Part shown: piece after piece, positions 34,122-43,243 of the stretch | Position numbering within the stretch: the first letter of the stretch is position 1 | How the letters are laid out: the number at the start of each line of letters is the position of its first letter | DNA from: Variovorax paradoxus | GTDB taxonomy: Bacteria; Pseudomonadota; Gammaproteobacteria; Burkholderiales; Burkholderiaceae_C | Direction of reading: 5' to 3' | DNA: 64,000 bases | Assembly (NCBI RefSeq): GCF_009498455.1 | Contig: NZ_CP045644.1 | Coordinates: forward strand, 620,001 to 684,000 | Position numbers and translations under genes: made by a program | Notes under the pieces: model-generated | Told to the model about the DNA's origin: nothing | The model's database searches: none | Seen by the model: only the letters and a program-made list of their open reading frames with translations

Positions 34122-35402
34122 TCAGTCCGGCGCGGTGAACACCGTCAGCACGCCGGTGTAGCCGTACAGGTGGTGGCGTGCGATTTCGCCAGCGGCGAAG
34201 AAGCCGACCAGCGGCACGTCGCCCAGCGCATGCCGCACGATCTGCAGCTCGGCGCCCGGTGCGCCGAAGTGCGGACCACCGCGCCCCGAACAGCTCACGT
34301 ACACCGCGCCCGCGATGCGGCGCGCGGGATGCGGTGCGGCCTCGGCCTCGCCGGCTGCCACGGCGCGCGCGGTGGCCAGCGTCTGCTCTTCAGGCTCCAG
34401 CTCTTCACGGATCTCGGCGCAGATGCGCATCAGGTCGGCGCGTGCCGCCTGCGCGTTGCGGCGGCAGAAACTCAGCCGCATGCCGGCTTCGGCGTTGTCG
34501 GCAATGGCGATGCCGCGGCGTGTCGGATCGAGGCCGATGATGTGGCGCACCAGCACGTCGGCGCCCAGGTCGCCGGTGCGGCGCAGGCCGTCGCTGCCCG
34601 CGTCGGCCAGGCCGACCAGCGTGTTGCGCACCGCGTCGATGGCTTCCTGCGGCCGGTCGAGCGACACCTGCAGGTCGGCCAGCAGCACGTCGAGCGCCGG
34701 TTCGCCGTCGAGCGACAGCAGCAGGTTGCCGTCGGCCTCGGTGATCTCGCGCTCGCGCGCACCGCCCGTGCGCAGCGGCTGGCAGCCTTGCGTGACGCGC
34801 GACACCAGCCGCACGCCCTCGCCGAACACCACCCCCGACAGGCCGCCCGAGAACACACCGCCCGCCGCGCCGTGGCCGCGGATGTTGCCGTTGCCGCCGA
34901 CCGCGAACTGCAGCGCCCCGCCGCGGCCGGACGAGAGCCCGCCGAACAGGTAGCCGGTGTCGGTGCGGCCCGCCATCTCGCCGATGAGCTCGCCCAGGTC
35001 GGGCGTGGCGGGGTCGGCGTGCACGAGCGCGGTGTGCGCCTCGAAGCCGCTCATTTCAGAGCTGCCCAGCGGCGCGACGCCCGAGAACACGCGGTACTGG
35101 TCGCTCGGCAACGCGCACAGCATCAGGCTCAGGCCGGGCTCGTCGAAGTACTCGGCGTTGTTGGCCGACACGCCGATGCCGACGGTGCCCGACCAGTCGG
35201 TCACCTCGGGCAGCTCGGCGCTCAGGTGATCAAGGATCTCCTGCGCCTCGGACGCGTAGTGGTCGGTGATGTAGAGCAGCCCGAGCGTCGGGTTCGACGC
35301 GTAGTCGGGCAGCGCCATCTGCGCGCGCAATTGGGCCAGCACAAGGCCGGCGGCCATGCGCCATTGCGGGTGGGTGGCATGGCCGGTGGGAAACAGTTTC
35401 AT
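34122..35402 (-). CDS. FIST domain protein (FIST N and FIST C)
   Basis: A 426-residue protein with the FIST N-terminal domain (about residues 35-230, LGLLYITDHYASEAQEIL to FGEGVRLVSRVTQGC) and a FIST C-terminal domain (about 240-400, ending GVPLVGFFAAGEIARH-like with YGYTGVLTVF). FIST proteins are thought to sense small ligands such as amino acids, often in signal transduction. No kinase or methyl-accepting part is fused here, and the protein has no membrane segment. It ends 19 bases from the convergent dadA gene, so a link to amino acid sensing is conceivable but only by position. Confidence 0.9.
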   Translation of the reverse strand: MKLFPTGHATHPQWRMAAGLVLAQLRAQMALPDYASNPTLGLLYITDHYASEAQEILDHLSAELPEVTDWSGTVGIGVSANNAEYFDEPGLSLMLCALPSDQYRVFSGVAPLGSSEMSGFEAHTALVHADPATPDLGELIGEMAGRTDTGYLFGGLSSGRGGALQFAVGGNGNIRGHGAAGGVFSGGLSGVVFGEGVRLVSRVTQGCQPLRTGGAREREITEADGNLLLSLDGEPALDVLLADLQVSLDRPQEAIDAVRNTLVGLADAGSDGLRRTGDLGADVLVRHIIGLDPTRRGIAIADNAEAGMRLSFCRRNAQAARADLMRICAEIREELEPEEQTLATARAVAAGEAEAAPHPARRIAGAVYVSCSGRGGPHFGAPGAELQIVRHALGDVPLVGFFAAGEIARHHLYGYTGVLTVFTAPD

Positions 35403-35451
35403 GGTGCGTACCGACCCGTGCGTCGTCGTCTGAGGAGGTGGCTGTAAGACG

Positions 35452-36234
35452 TCAGCGCCGGCCGGAGGTTCGCTTGCGCGCGGCGGCGGACGTGGTTTTC
35501 TTGCGCGCGGCGGGTGCCGGCGCGGCTTTCTTGGCGGCGGTTTTCTTCGGTGCAGCCTTGGCGGCCGGCTTGCGCGCCGCCGTCACCTTGCCGATGGCCT
35601 GCTCCACGGCGTCGGCCAGCGGCTGCGCCATGGCCGGCACCTTGAGCTGCGCCGCGTCCTGCAGCGCCGTGCTCGCGATCTGCTGGAACTGCTCGGTGAG
35701 CGAGCCCCACCATTGCATCGGGTCGACGCCGGCAGCGGCAGTGGCTGGCTTGGCGCGCGACTTCTTCTTCGGCGCCGGGGTTTCTTCTTCTGCTTCGTCT
35801 TCCTCGGCCTCGTCGAACTCTTCTTCCTCTTCTTCTTCGACGGGCTCCGGTTCAGGCCGGGGTGCCGGGGCGGGTGCGGCGGGAGCCGGTGCAGGCGCCA
35901 TGGCCGCGGCCTGCTGGGTGAACGCGCTGGCGATGTCTTCCATTCGCACGTTCATGCCGCGCAGGGTGGACAGCGTCATCTTCTGCACCTCGAGCGCCTG
36001 GATGGTCGCCTTGAGCGCGTGGCCGTTCTGTTCGAGCCAGTACTGGACCGTCTTCAGTTCCTGGATGCGCTTGTCGACCTCTTCGACGCTCATGGTGGGC
36101 GCGACCCAGCTGGCGAGACTCGGGATGCCGGGCACCGCCCCGGCGCCCGCTGCGGCACCGCCGGCGAGGTTCTTCAGGAAGTCGAATCCGGGGACGAACT
36201 GGCTGAAGTCGAAGGGTTTGCTGGCGTTGCTCAT
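35452..36234 (-). CDS. phaM: PhaM-like polyhydroxyalkanoate granule-associated protein
   Basis: A 260-residue protein. The N-terminal 110 residues match the PhaM family (FVPGFDFLKNLAGG, the MSVEEVDKRIQELKTVQYWLEQN helix). An Ala/Pro-rich linker and a very acidic stretch (about 130-150) follow. The MQWWGSLTEQFQQIA segment lies near residue 172. The C-terminus is rich in Lys and Ala (PAAKAAPKKTAAKKA), like histone H1 and able to bind DNA. PhaM activates PHA synthase and ties granules to the nucleoid so that they are shared at division. No other PHA gene is in the window. Confidence 0.88.
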   Translation of the reverse strand: MSNASKPFDFSQFVPGFDFLKNLAGGAAAGAGAVPGIPSLASWVAPTMSVEEVDKRIQELKTVQYWLEQNGHALKATIQALEVQKMTLSTLRGMNVRMEDIASAFTQQAAAMAPAPAPAAPAPAPRPEPEPVEEEEEEEFDEAEEDEAEEETPAPKKKSRAKPATAAAGVDPMQWWGSLTEQFQQIASTALQDAAQLKVPAMAQPLADAVEQAIGKVTAARKPAAKAAPKKTAAKKAAPAPAARKKTTSAAARKRTSGRR

Positions 36235-36298
36235 GCGGGAGGTCTCCTGGCGGGGTTTTCTTGTGTTGCCAGCTTACTCCAAGCCCTTTGCCAGCGAA

Positions 36299-37735
36299 TC
36301 AGAGCTCGTCCCTGACCCGGCTGAAAACTTTCCAGAACGCCGCGTCCTGCGAGGTCGCGAAGTTGATCCGCATCATCGTGCTCGGCGGGCGGCGCGCATG
36401 GAACAGCGAGCCCGGCGCGAGCAGGTAGCCCTGGTCGAGCATGCGCTGCGTGAGCGCGTCGGTGTCGACGCCCGTGTCGACCCAGCCGAACAGCCCCGCG
36501 GGCTCCGAGGCGAAGGTGCAGCCGTGCGACATGGCGAGCTTCACGGCGCGGCCGCGCGCACCGTCGAGCCGGATGCGCACGCGCTCCGAATGGCGGCGCA
36601 GCTGGCCCTGGTCGATGCACCACGACAGCGCCCGCTCGAACAGCGTGGGCGAGGTCAGCGTGGCCAGCAGCTTGGTCTCGAGCAGTCGCTCTTTCAGCGC
36701 AGGCGAAGCGGCCAGGAAGCCGATGCGCCAGTTGGGCGCCAGTATCTTCGCGAAGCCGCTGACGTAGATGGTGCGCTGCAGCCCGTCGAGCGCACTGAGC
36801 CGCGTGGCGTGCTCGGGCGCGAGGTGGCTGTAGGTGTCGTCCTCGACGATGTGGAAGTCGTGTTCGTTGGCCAGCTTGAGCACGCGGTGCGCGCTGCCCG
36901 GCGTTAGGCTGTAGCCGGTCGGGTTGTGCAGCACGCTCACGCTGACGAAGAGCTTGGGGCTGTGCAGCTTGCAGTACTGCGCCATCACGTCGAGGTCGGG
37001 CCCGTCGGCGCGGCGCGGCACCGGCAGGATGCGCATGCCCAGCGCCTCGAGCCGCGCAAACTCCAGCGCCCAGCCGGGTTCCTCGACCATCACCGGATCG
37101 CCCGCGCGCAGCAGCGTGCGGCTCACGACGTCGAGTGCGTGCGTGGCGCCGATGGTGGTGACGATCTGGTCCGGCCCCGCCGGCACGTTGATGCGCACCA
37201 GCTTCTGCGAGAGGCTGCGGCGCAGCGCGAGGTCGCCCGAAGGCTCGCCGTATTGAAGCGACAGTTCCTGCAACGCCGACGTGGTCGTCACGCGGCGCAC
37301 CGCGGTCGCCAGGAAGGTCGAAGCCATCCAGTCGGGCGGGAACACGCCCATGCCCGGCTGCGGCTTGTCGCTCGGGCGGTGGAACATGCTGCGGATCAGC
37401 GAGCTGGCGTCGGCCGGTACACGCGAGGCCATCATCGGCGGGACCACGGGCGCGGCATGCGCCGGGTTGCGTGAGCTCTCGGGCACGGGTGCCGCATCGC
37501 GCACATAGAAGCCGCGCTGGCGGCGCGCTTCGACGAGGCCTTGTGCAAGCAGCTGGTCGTACGCGGCGACCACGGTGTACGGGCTCACGCCCTGCTGGCG
37601 CGCGCATTCGCGCACCGACGGCAGGCGCGCGCCGGGTGCCAGCAGCCGGTTGCGGATGCGCTCGGCGAGGCGATCGGCCAGTTGCCCGGTCAGGGACTGG
37701 GTGGAGGTTCGGGTCAGCATCGGGTCGGTCCGCAT
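36299..37735 (-). CDS. MocR-type PLP-dependent GntR regulator
   Basis: A 478-residue regulator combining a GntR winged helix (about residues 12-78, RLPSVRECARQQGVSPYTVVAAYDQL) with a class I aminotransferase-like domain (about 110-478). In the latter Lys330 in SGFAK is the PLP-binding lysine, Asn271 and Asp300/Tyr302 are the usual ring contacts, and RINFATS near the end carries the carboxylate-binding Arg. MocR regulators sense PLP together with an amino compound and usually control genes next to them. Here it diverges from a twelve-gene plus-strand cluster, with repeats in the gap. The ATG at 37735 was used; Met6 is an alternative start. Confidence 0.92.
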   Translation of the reverse strand: MRTDPMLTRTSTQSLTGQLADRLAERIRNRLLAPGARLPSVRECARQQGVSPYTVVAAYDQLLAQGLVEARRQRGFYVRDAAPVPESSRNPAHAAPVVPPMMASRVPADASSLIRSMFHRPSDKPQPGMGVFPPDWMASTFLATAVRRVTTTSALQELSLQYGEPSGDLALRRSLSQKLVRINVPAGPDQIVTTIGATHALDVVSRTLLRAGDPVMVEEPGWALEFARLEALGMRILPVPRRADGPDLDVMAQYCKLHSPKLFVSVSVLHNPTGYSLTPGSAHRVLKLANEHDFHIVEDDTYSHLAPEHATRLSALDGLQRTIYVSGFAKILAPNWRIGFLAASPALKERLLETKLLATLTSPTLFERALSWCIDQGQLRRHSERVRIRLDGARGRAVKLAMSHGCTFASEPAGLFGWVDTGVDTDALTQRMLDQGYLLAPGSLFHARRPPSTMMRINFATSQDAAFWKVFSRVRDEL

Positions 37736-37773
37736 CGCACGAAGACTGCGGTGTGTGTCGAAGGAATGACCAA

Positions 37774-37815
37774 TACAGATTTCAGATTTGTTCGATCATC
37801 TGTACCGGAACTGTA
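37774..37815. promoter_or_regulatory. Candidate MocR operator in the divergent gap
   Basis: TACAGAT (37774-37780) and ATCTGTA (37798-37804) form a 7-bp inverted repeat. CTGTA occurs at 37800 and again at 37811, a direct repeat one helical turn (11 bases) apart. MocR regulators typically bind a mixture of direct and inverted repeats of this kind. The gap is only 106 bases, so binding here could control both directions. Confidence 0.55.
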
Positions 37816-37841
37816 ATGGTCCAAAGTTTAGAGTCTGTGAC

Positions 37842-38441
37842 ATGAACTGGCAAGAATTCACCGCGCTGCTGGTGTTGGCCACGGCGATGAGCTTCTCGCC
37901 CGGACCCAACACCACGCTCTCCACCGCCCTGGCGGCCAACGGCGGCCTGCCGCGCGCGATGCGCTTCGTGGTCGCGGTGCCGGTCGGCTGGACCTTGCTG
38001 CTCGCCATCTGCGCGGCCGGCCTCGGCGCGCTGGTGGTGGCGATGCCGCCGCTGCGCCTGGCGATCAAGGGGCTGGGCATCGCCTACCTGCTGTGGCTGG
38101 CGTACAAGCTCAGCGGCAGCGCAAAGCTCGGCAAGGCCGACAACGCCAGCCTCTCGGTTGGGTTCACGCAGGGCGTGATGCTGCAGTTCGTGAACATCAA
38201 GGCCTGGCTGCTCGCGCTCACGCTGGTGGCCGGCTGGATCGCCGGCCAGCCCGACGCGCTCGCGCGCTTCGCCATCGTCGCGCCCGTGATGCTGACCTAT
38301 GCCTTCGCGAGCAACTTCGCCTATGCGCTGGTCGGCGCGCTGCTGCGCGAGTGGCTGGCCAAAGGCACGCGCCTGCTGTGGTTCAACCGCGCGATGGGCC
38401 TGATCCTCGTGCTCACGGCGTGGTGGATGGTGAGCGTATGA
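37842..38441 (+). CDS. LysE/RhtB family amino acid exporter (first copy)
   Basis: A 199-residue inner-membrane protein with six hydrophobic segments. The LysE family signature is at the N-terminus (AMSFSPGPNTTLSTALAANGG) and the VNIKAWLLALTLVAGW segment is in the fourth helix. It likely exports an amino acid or amino-acid-like compound. The ATG at 37842 begins right after the operator region. A longer frame from 37788 would run through the repeats and is not preferred. It is the first gene of the cluster and overlaps the next gene by 4 bases (ATGA). Confidence 0.92.
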   Translation: MNWQEFTALLVLATAMSFSPGPNTTLSTALAANGGLPRAMRFVVAVPVGWTLLLAICAAGLGALVVAMPPLRLAIKGLGIAYLLWLAYKLSGSAKLGKADNASLSVGFTQGVMLQFVNIKAWLLALTLVAGWIAGQPDALARFAIVAPVMLTYAFASNFAYALVGALLREWLAKGTRLLWFNRAMGLILVLTAWWMVSV

Positions 38442-39388
38442 AGCTCGCCCTCAAGGACGAAACGCTGGGCATGTGGCTCGGGGTCGTCGGTGTCGCGCTG
38501 TTCGCCGTCACGCTGCCGATGACGCGGCTGGCCACGGGCACGCAAGACGCGCCGCAGCTGTCGCCGTGGTTCGTCACGCTCGGGCGCGCGGCGTTGGCGG
38601 GCGTGCTGTCGGTCGTCTTCCTGCTGGTGACGCGTTCGCCGCGCCCGGCAACGCACCAGTGGAAGCCGCTGGGCATGGCGGTGCTGGGCAACGCCATCGG
38701 CTATCCGCTGCTGCTGGGCTACGCGCTGCGCGTGGTCACGGCCAGCCACGCGGCGGTGGTGACGGCGCTGCTGCCGCTGGTCACGGCCGCGGTCGCGGCC
38801 TGGGTGCTGCACCAGCGCGCGCGGCTGGGCTTCTGGCTCTGCGCCGTCGCGGGCAGCCTGCTGGTGGTGGTGTTCTCGGTGCTGCGCGCGCAGCAGAGCG
38901 GGCACGGCTTCGGTTTCGAATGGGCCGACCTGCTGCTGGTCGGCGCGGTCATCGCGGCTTCGGTCGGCTACATCTACGGTGCGCAGGTCACGCCCGCGCT
39001 CGGTGCCGAGCGCGTGATCTGCTGGGTCTGCGTGATGGCGCTGCCCGTGTCGCTGCCCGCCACGATCGCCCTGTGGCCGCAGCAGCCCGTGGCCACCTCG
39101 GCCTGGGTCGGCTTCACCTACGTCGGCATGTTCTCGATGTGGATCGGCTTCTTCGCGTGGTACCGCGGGCTGGCCCTGGGCGGCGCGCTGCGCGTGAGCC
39201 AGACGCAGCTGCTGCAGCCCTTTTTGTCGATCCTCGCGTCGATCCCGCTGCTGGGCGAACCGCTCGACGTGGTCACGCTGGGCTTCGCCGCCGCCGTGGT
39301 CGCCACGGTGGTCGTGGGCAAGCGGCTGTCGCAACCGCAGGCCGCGCCCGCGGTGCCGCGCGGTGCCGAACCGCAGGCCAGGAGCTGA
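38438..39388 (+). CDS. EamA/DMT family transporter
   Basis: A 316-residue permease with ten hydrophobic segments as two EamA repeats. The first starts GMWLGVVGVALFAVTLPMTRLA and the second WADLLLVGAVIAASVGYIYGA. Together with the LysE gene, which it overlaps by 4 bases, it gives the cluster two unrelated exporters in a row. The substrate is not known. A related pattern, a MocR regulator next to an EamA permease, is common among MocR regulators. Confidence 0.92.
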   Translation: MKLALKDETLGMWLGVVGVALFAVTLPMTRLATGTQDAPQLSPWFVTLGRAALAGVLSVVFLLVTRSPRPATHQWKPLGMAVLGNAIGYPLLLGYALRVVTASHAAVVTALLPLVTAAVAAWVLHQRARLGFWLCAVAGSLLVVVFSVLRAQQSGHGFGFEWADLLLVGAVIAASVGYIYGAQVTPALGAERVICWVCVMALPVSLPATIALWPQQPVATSAWVGFTYVGMFSMWIGFFAWYRGLALGGALRVSQTQLLQPFLSILASIPLLGEPLDVVTLGFAAAVVATVVVGKRLSQPQAAPAVPRGAEPQARS

Positions 39389-39393
39389 CGACG

Positions 39394-39807
39394 ATGACGC
39401 TGTTCAGCCATGTCACCGTCGGCTGCACCGACCTGTCGCGCGCCGCCGCCTTCTACGACGCGGTGCTCGCGCCGCTCGGCCTCATCCGTCGCCCCGTGAC
39501 GCCCGACGGCGGCCCCGACGCCGCCTGCTGGATCGTGCCGGGCCAGACGCTGCCGCGCTTCTACGTGTACCTCCCGCTGGACGGCGAACCCGCCAGCGCC
39601 GGCAACGGCAACATGGTCGCGTTCTGCGCGCCCTCGCCGCAGGCCGTTCACGCCGCCCACGAGGCGGCCCTGCGTCACGGTGGCCGCGACGAAGGCGCGC
39701 CCGGTCCCCGCCCCCGCTATGGGCAGGGCTATTACGGCGCCTACCTGCGCGACCCGGACGGCAACAAAATCCATGTCGTGCACCGCGGCGACATTCCGCC
39801 GCCCTGA
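39394..39807 (+). CDS. VOC family protein (glyoxalase-like)
   Basis: A 137-residue protein of the vicinal-oxygen-chelate fold, with two beta-alpha-beta-beta-beta modules. The first His is in FSHVTVGCTDLSRAAAFYDAVLAPLG, and the metal-end motif YGAYLRDPDGNKIHVVHR closes the second module. Such proteins act as lyases, isomerases or dioxygenases on small carbonyl compounds, or bind toxic metabolites. GGAG precedes the ATG. It lies 5 bases after the EamA gene, so it belongs to the same transcript. Confidence 0.9.
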   Translation: MTLFSHVTVGCTDLSRAAAFYDAVLAPLGLIRRPVTPDGGPDAACWIVPGQTLPRFYVYLPLDGEPASAGNGNMVAFCAPSPQAVHAAHEAALRHGGRDEGAPGPRPRYGQGYYGAYLRDPDGNKIHVVHRGDIPPP

Positions 39808-39861
39808 CCCCACACTCAGACTCACCTCACCTCTCATCCGCCAGAAAGAAGAAAGCCTCCC

Positions 39862-41055
39862 ATGAACTGGAAACTCGCCGCCCGCGCCGCCAAGATGAAT
39901 CCTTCGGTGCTGCGTGAAATCCTCAAGGTCACCGAGCGCCCCGGCATCATCAGCCTGGCCGGCGGCCTGCCCTCGCCCAAGACCTTCCCCATTCAAGAAT
40001 TCGCGGACGCCTGCGCCGAAGTGCTGCACAACGACGGCGCGGCCGCGTTGCAGTACGCCGCCAGCGAAGGCTACGCGCCGCTGCGCCAGGCCGTGGCCGA
40101 CATGCTGCCCTGGGACGTCGATGCCTCGCAGGTGCTCATCACCACCGGCTCGCAGCAAGGCCTCGACCTCGTGGCCAAGGTGCTGATCGATCCGGGCAGC
40201 AAGGTGCTGGTCGAAACGCCCACCTACCTCGGCGCGCTGCAGGCCTTCGGCCCGATGGAGCCGCACCCCGTGGGCGTGGCCAGCGACGACGACGGCGTGA
40301 TCGTCGACGACCTCGTGGCCAAGGCCGCCGACGCGCGCTTCGTCTACCTGCTGCCCAACTTCCAGAACCCCACCGGCCGCACCATGACCGAGGCGCGCCG
40401 CGCCGCCGTGTCGGCTGCCGCCGCTGCGGCCAACCTGCCGATCGTCGAAGACAACCCCTACGGCGAGCTCTGGTTCGACGAAGCCCCGCCGCTGCCGCTG
40501 GCCGCGCGCAACCCCGAGGGCGTGATCTACCTGGGCTCGTTCTCGAAGGTGCTGGCCCCGGGCCTGCGCCTGGGCTTCCTGGTGGCGCCGAAGGCCATCT
40601 TCCCCAAGCTGCTGCAGGCCAAGCAGGCGGTCGACCTGCACACGCCGATCTTCACGCAGCGCATGGTTTCGGCCGTGATGCGCGACGGTTTCCTCGACCG
40701 CCACGTGCCCACCATTCGCGCGCTGTACAAGCGCCAGCGCGACGCCATGATCGCCGCGCTCCACCGCGAGATGGCCGGCCTCGATGTGAAGTTCAACGCC
40801 CCCAAGGGCGGCATGTTCCTGTGGGCGCGCCTGCCCGAGGGCATCGACACCGTGACCCTGCTGCCCAAGGCCGTCGAACGCAACGTGGCCTTCGTGCCCG
40901 GCGCGCCGTTCTACGCGGGCGAAGGCGATCCGCGCACGCTGCGCCTGTCGTTCGTGACCGCCAGCGTCGAAGAGATCGACACCGCCATCGCCGCGCTCGC
41001 GCTCACGCTGCGCGAAGAGCTGGCGCTGCTCGCCCCTGCCCCTGCCCTCGCCTGA
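39862..41055 (+). CDS. PLP-dependent aminotransferase (2-aminoadipate/LysN type)
   Basis: A 397-residue class I aminotransferase. ISLAGGLPSPKTFP near residue 30, QNPTG at 168-172, Asp197 and Tyr200 for the PLP ring, Lys229 in GSFSKVLAPGLRLGF as the internal aldimine lysine, and Arg in the RLSF segment near the end are all present. It is closest to the multisubstrate 2-aminoadipate aminotransferases and to the aminotransferase part of MocR proteins. It would remove or add the amino group of the cluster's substrate. A GAAAGAAGAAAG purine-rich stretch precedes the ATG. Confidence 0.92.
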   Translation: MNWKLAARAAKMNPSVLREILKVTERPGIISLAGGLPSPKTFPIQEFADACAEVLHNDGAAALQYAASEGYAPLRQAVADMLPWDVDASQVLITTGSQQGLDLVAKVLIDPGSKVLVETPTYLGALQAFGPMEPHPVGVASDDDGVIVDDLVAKAADARFVYLLPNFQNPTGRTMTEARRAAVSAAAAAANLPIVEDNPYGELWFDEAPPLPLAARNPEGVIYLGSFSKVLAPGLRLGFLVAPKAIFPKLLQAKQAVDLHTPIFTQRMVSAVMRDGFLDRHVPTIRALYKRQRDAMIAALHREMAGLDVKFNAPKGGMFLWARLPEGIDTVTLLPKAVERNVAFVPGAPFYAGEGDPRTLRLSFVTASVEEIDTAIAALALTLREELALLAPAPALA

Positions 41056-41069
41056 ACCGGCCCACGACC

Positions 41070-41693
41070 ATGCACATCGCCATCCTCACCTTCGACGGTT
41101 TCAACGAGCTCGACTCGCTGGTCGCGCTCGGTGTGCTCAACCGCGTGAAGAAGCCCGGCTGGCGCGTGACGCTGGCCTCGCCCAGCGCCACCGTGACCTC
41201 GATGAACGGCGTCACGGTGCACGCCACCGCGACGCTCGAGTCGGCGTGCGAGGCGGGCGCGGTGATCGTCGGCAGCGGCATCCGCACGCGCGAGATCGCC
41301 GCCGATGCGGGCCTCATGGGCGTGCTGCGCGGGCTCGACCCGTCGCGCCAGCTCATCGGCGCGCAATGCTCGGGCACCCTGCTGCTCGCCAAGCTCGGCC
41401 TGCTGGGCACCGTGCCGGCGTGCACCGACCTCACGACCAAGCCGTGGGTGCAGGAGGCCGGCATCGAGGTGCTCAACCAGCCCTTCTTCGCGCAGGGCAA
41501 CGTGGCCACCGCGGGCGGCTGCTTCTCGGCGCCCTACCTTGCGGCGTGGCTCATCGCGCGCACCGAAGGCATCGACGCTGCGAAGAGCGCGCTGCATTAC
41601 GTCGCGCCGGTCGGCGAGAAAGACGACTACGTGGCGCGCGCGATGCGCAACATCGAGCCGTACCTGCAGACGCAGCAACCGGCCACGGCCTGA
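41070..41693 (+). CDS. DJ-1/PfpI family protein
   Basis: A 207-residue protein with the DJ-1/PfpI glutamine-amidotransferase-like fold. The nucleophile Cys100 lies in GAQCSGTLLLAKLG, the elbow characteristic of the family, and Glu13 in FDGFNELDSLVALGVL is the partner acid. Members include isonitrile hydratases, glyoxalase III-type enzymes and chaperones. The FNELD start is most like isonitrile hydratase and the regulators derived from it. Its function in this cluster is unknown. The start lies 14 bases after the aminotransferase stop. Confidence 0.88.
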   Translation: MHIAILTFDGFNELDSLVALGVLNRVKKPGWRVTLASPSATVTSMNGVTVHATATLESACEAGAVIVGSGIRTREIAADAGLMGVLRGLDPSRQLIGAQCSGTLLLAKLGLLGTVPACTDLTTKPWVQEAGIEVLNQPFFAQGNVATAGGCFSAPYLAAWLIARTEGIDAAKSALHYVAPVGEKDDYVARAMRNIEPYLQTQQPATA

Positions 41694-41718
41694 ATCCACT
41701 GATCCACGGAACACGGAC

Positions 41719-42360
41719 ATGATCGGACTCGCAACCCTCTCGCTCTTCCTGCTCGCGGTGCTGGCGCTGTTTCTGTCGCCCGGCCCGAACATGGCCTTCG
41801 TGATGTCGCACGGCGTGGCGCATGGCCCGCGCGGCGGCTTCGCGGCGGCCGTGGGCATCTCGGCGGCCGACCTGGTCCACACGCTGTTCGCGGCCACCGG
41901 CGTCACCGCATTGGTCGCGGCGTGGCCGCCCGCCTTCGACGTGCTGCGCTACGCGGGTGCGCTGTACCTGGTGTGGCTCGCCGTGCAGGCGCTGCGCAGC
42001 GGCGGCGGCGGCTTCCGCCCGGGCGCGCAGGCGCAGCCGGCCGGCTTCGGCCGCATCGTGCGCATGGCGTTGCTGAACAACCTCGTGAATCCGAAGGCGC
42101 TGCTGTTCTTCATGGTCTTCCTGCCGCAGTTCGTCGATCCGTCGCACGGCAGCGTGCCGCTGCAGCTGGTGCAGCTCGGCGTGGTGCTGTCGCTGGCCGC
42201 GCTCGCATTCAACACGCTGCTGGGCGCCTGCAGCGGGCAGGTCGGCCGCTGGCTGGAGCAACGCCCGGGCGCCGAAAAATTCCAGCGCGGCCTGCTCGCC
42301 GCCGTGATGCTGGGGCTGGCCGTGCGCCTGCTGTTCCTCGACCGGCCGGCACCACGCTGA
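41719..42360 (+). CDS. LysE family exporter (second copy)
   Basis: A 213-residue membrane protein with six hydrophobic segments, the family motif FLSPGPNMAFVMSHGVAHGPRGG at the first helix end and NNLVNPKALLFFMVFLPQFV in the fourth. It is distinct from the first copy in sequence, so the two are not recent duplicates. It is probably an exporter for an amino acid or related product. It sits between the DJ-1 and PhzF genes in the same run. Confidence 0.92.
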   Translation: MIGLATLSLFLLAVLALFLSPGPNMAFVMSHGVAHGPRGGFAAAVGISAADLVHTLFAATGVTALVAAWPPAFDVLRYAGALYLVWLAVQALRSGGGGFRPGAQAQPAGFGRIVRMALLNNLVNPKALLFFMVFLPQFVDPSHGSVPLQLVQLGVVLSLAALAFNTLLGACSGQVGRWLEQRPGAEKFQRGLLAAVMLGLAVRLLFLDRPAPR

Positions 42361-42374
42361 AAGCGAGTTCCCTC

Positions 42375-43208
42375 ATGAACATCTTGAAGATCGCAGCCTT
42401 CTCGGAGGGACAGACGGGCGGCAACCCCGCCGGCGTCGTCATCGGCGATACGCTGCCATCCACCGCGCAAATGCAGGCGGTGGCCGCGGACGTCGGTTTC
42501 TCCGAGACCGCCTTCGCGGCGCCCATCGACGGCGGCTGGCGCGTGCGCTACTTCTCACCGCAGTCCGAAGTGCCGTTCTGCGGCCACGCGACCATCGCGC
42601 TGGGTGCCGCGCTCGCACTGCGCCACGGCGACGGCGTGTTCGCGCTCACGCTCAACCAGGCCAAGATCACGGTCGAGGGCCGGCGCGAAGGCAACGTGAT
42701 TGCCGCCGCCTTGCAATCGCCGCCCACGCGCAGCGCGCCTGCAGCGCCCGCGCTGGTCGCCGAGGCATTGGCCCTTTTCGGCCACACGCCCAGCGACCTC
42801 GACGCACGCATTCCGCCCGCCGTGGCCCACGCGGGCGCGAACCACCTGGTGCTGGCACTCCACAGCCGCCAGGCCCTGTCTGCGATGCGCTACGCGCTGG
42901 AAACCGGCCGCGCGCTCATGCAGCGCGCCGAGCTGACGACCATCGTGCTGGTCCACGCAGAAAGCGCTCAACGCTTTCACACACGCAATCCGTTTGCCTC
43001 GGGCGGCGTCTACGAAGACCCAGCCACCGGCGCCGCGACGGCCGCGCTCGCAGGCTACCTGCGCGACCTCGGGTGGCCCCACGGGGGTGCCATCGACGTG
43101 GTGCAGGGCGAAGACATGGGCATGCTGTCGCGCCTGCATGCCGACATCTCACCGGTGGCGGGCAGCTCGGTCCGCGTGTCCGGCACGGCGCGCGTCATGG
43201 CGGCCTGA
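42375..43208 (+). CDS. PhzF family isomerase-like protein (first copy)
   Basis: A 277-residue protein with the two-lobed PhzF/diaminopimelate-epimerase fold. Glu44 in VGFSETAFAAP corresponds to the catalytic Glu of PhzF, and FCGHATIALG and EDPATGAATAALAGYL are the two helix-start motifs of the lobes. PhzF enzymes shift double bonds or isomerise amino-acid-derived compounds. This protein starts 14 bases after a LysE gene. The reaction is not known. Confidence 0.9.
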   Translation: MNILKIAAFSEGQTGGNPAGVVIGDTLPSTAQMQAVAADVGFSETAFAAPIDGGWRVRYFSPQSEVPFCGHATIALGAALALRHGDGVFALTLNQAKITVEGRREGNVIAAALQSPPTRSAPAAPALVAEALALFGHTPSDLDARIPPAVAHAGANHLVLALHSRQALSAMRYALETGRALMQRAELTTIVLVHAESAQRFHTRNPFASGGVYEDPATGAATAALAGYLRDLGWPHGGAIDVVQGEDMGMLSRLHADISPVAGSSVRVSGTARVMAA

Positions 43209-43243
43209 GCCCCCTCGACAAACACACACAAGGAACCTCACCC

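Noticed and set aside
34122..35402. FIST protein as part of a PHA or riboswitch system
   Set aside because: It only lies between these genes; there is no shared operon with dadA and no known link to PhaM.
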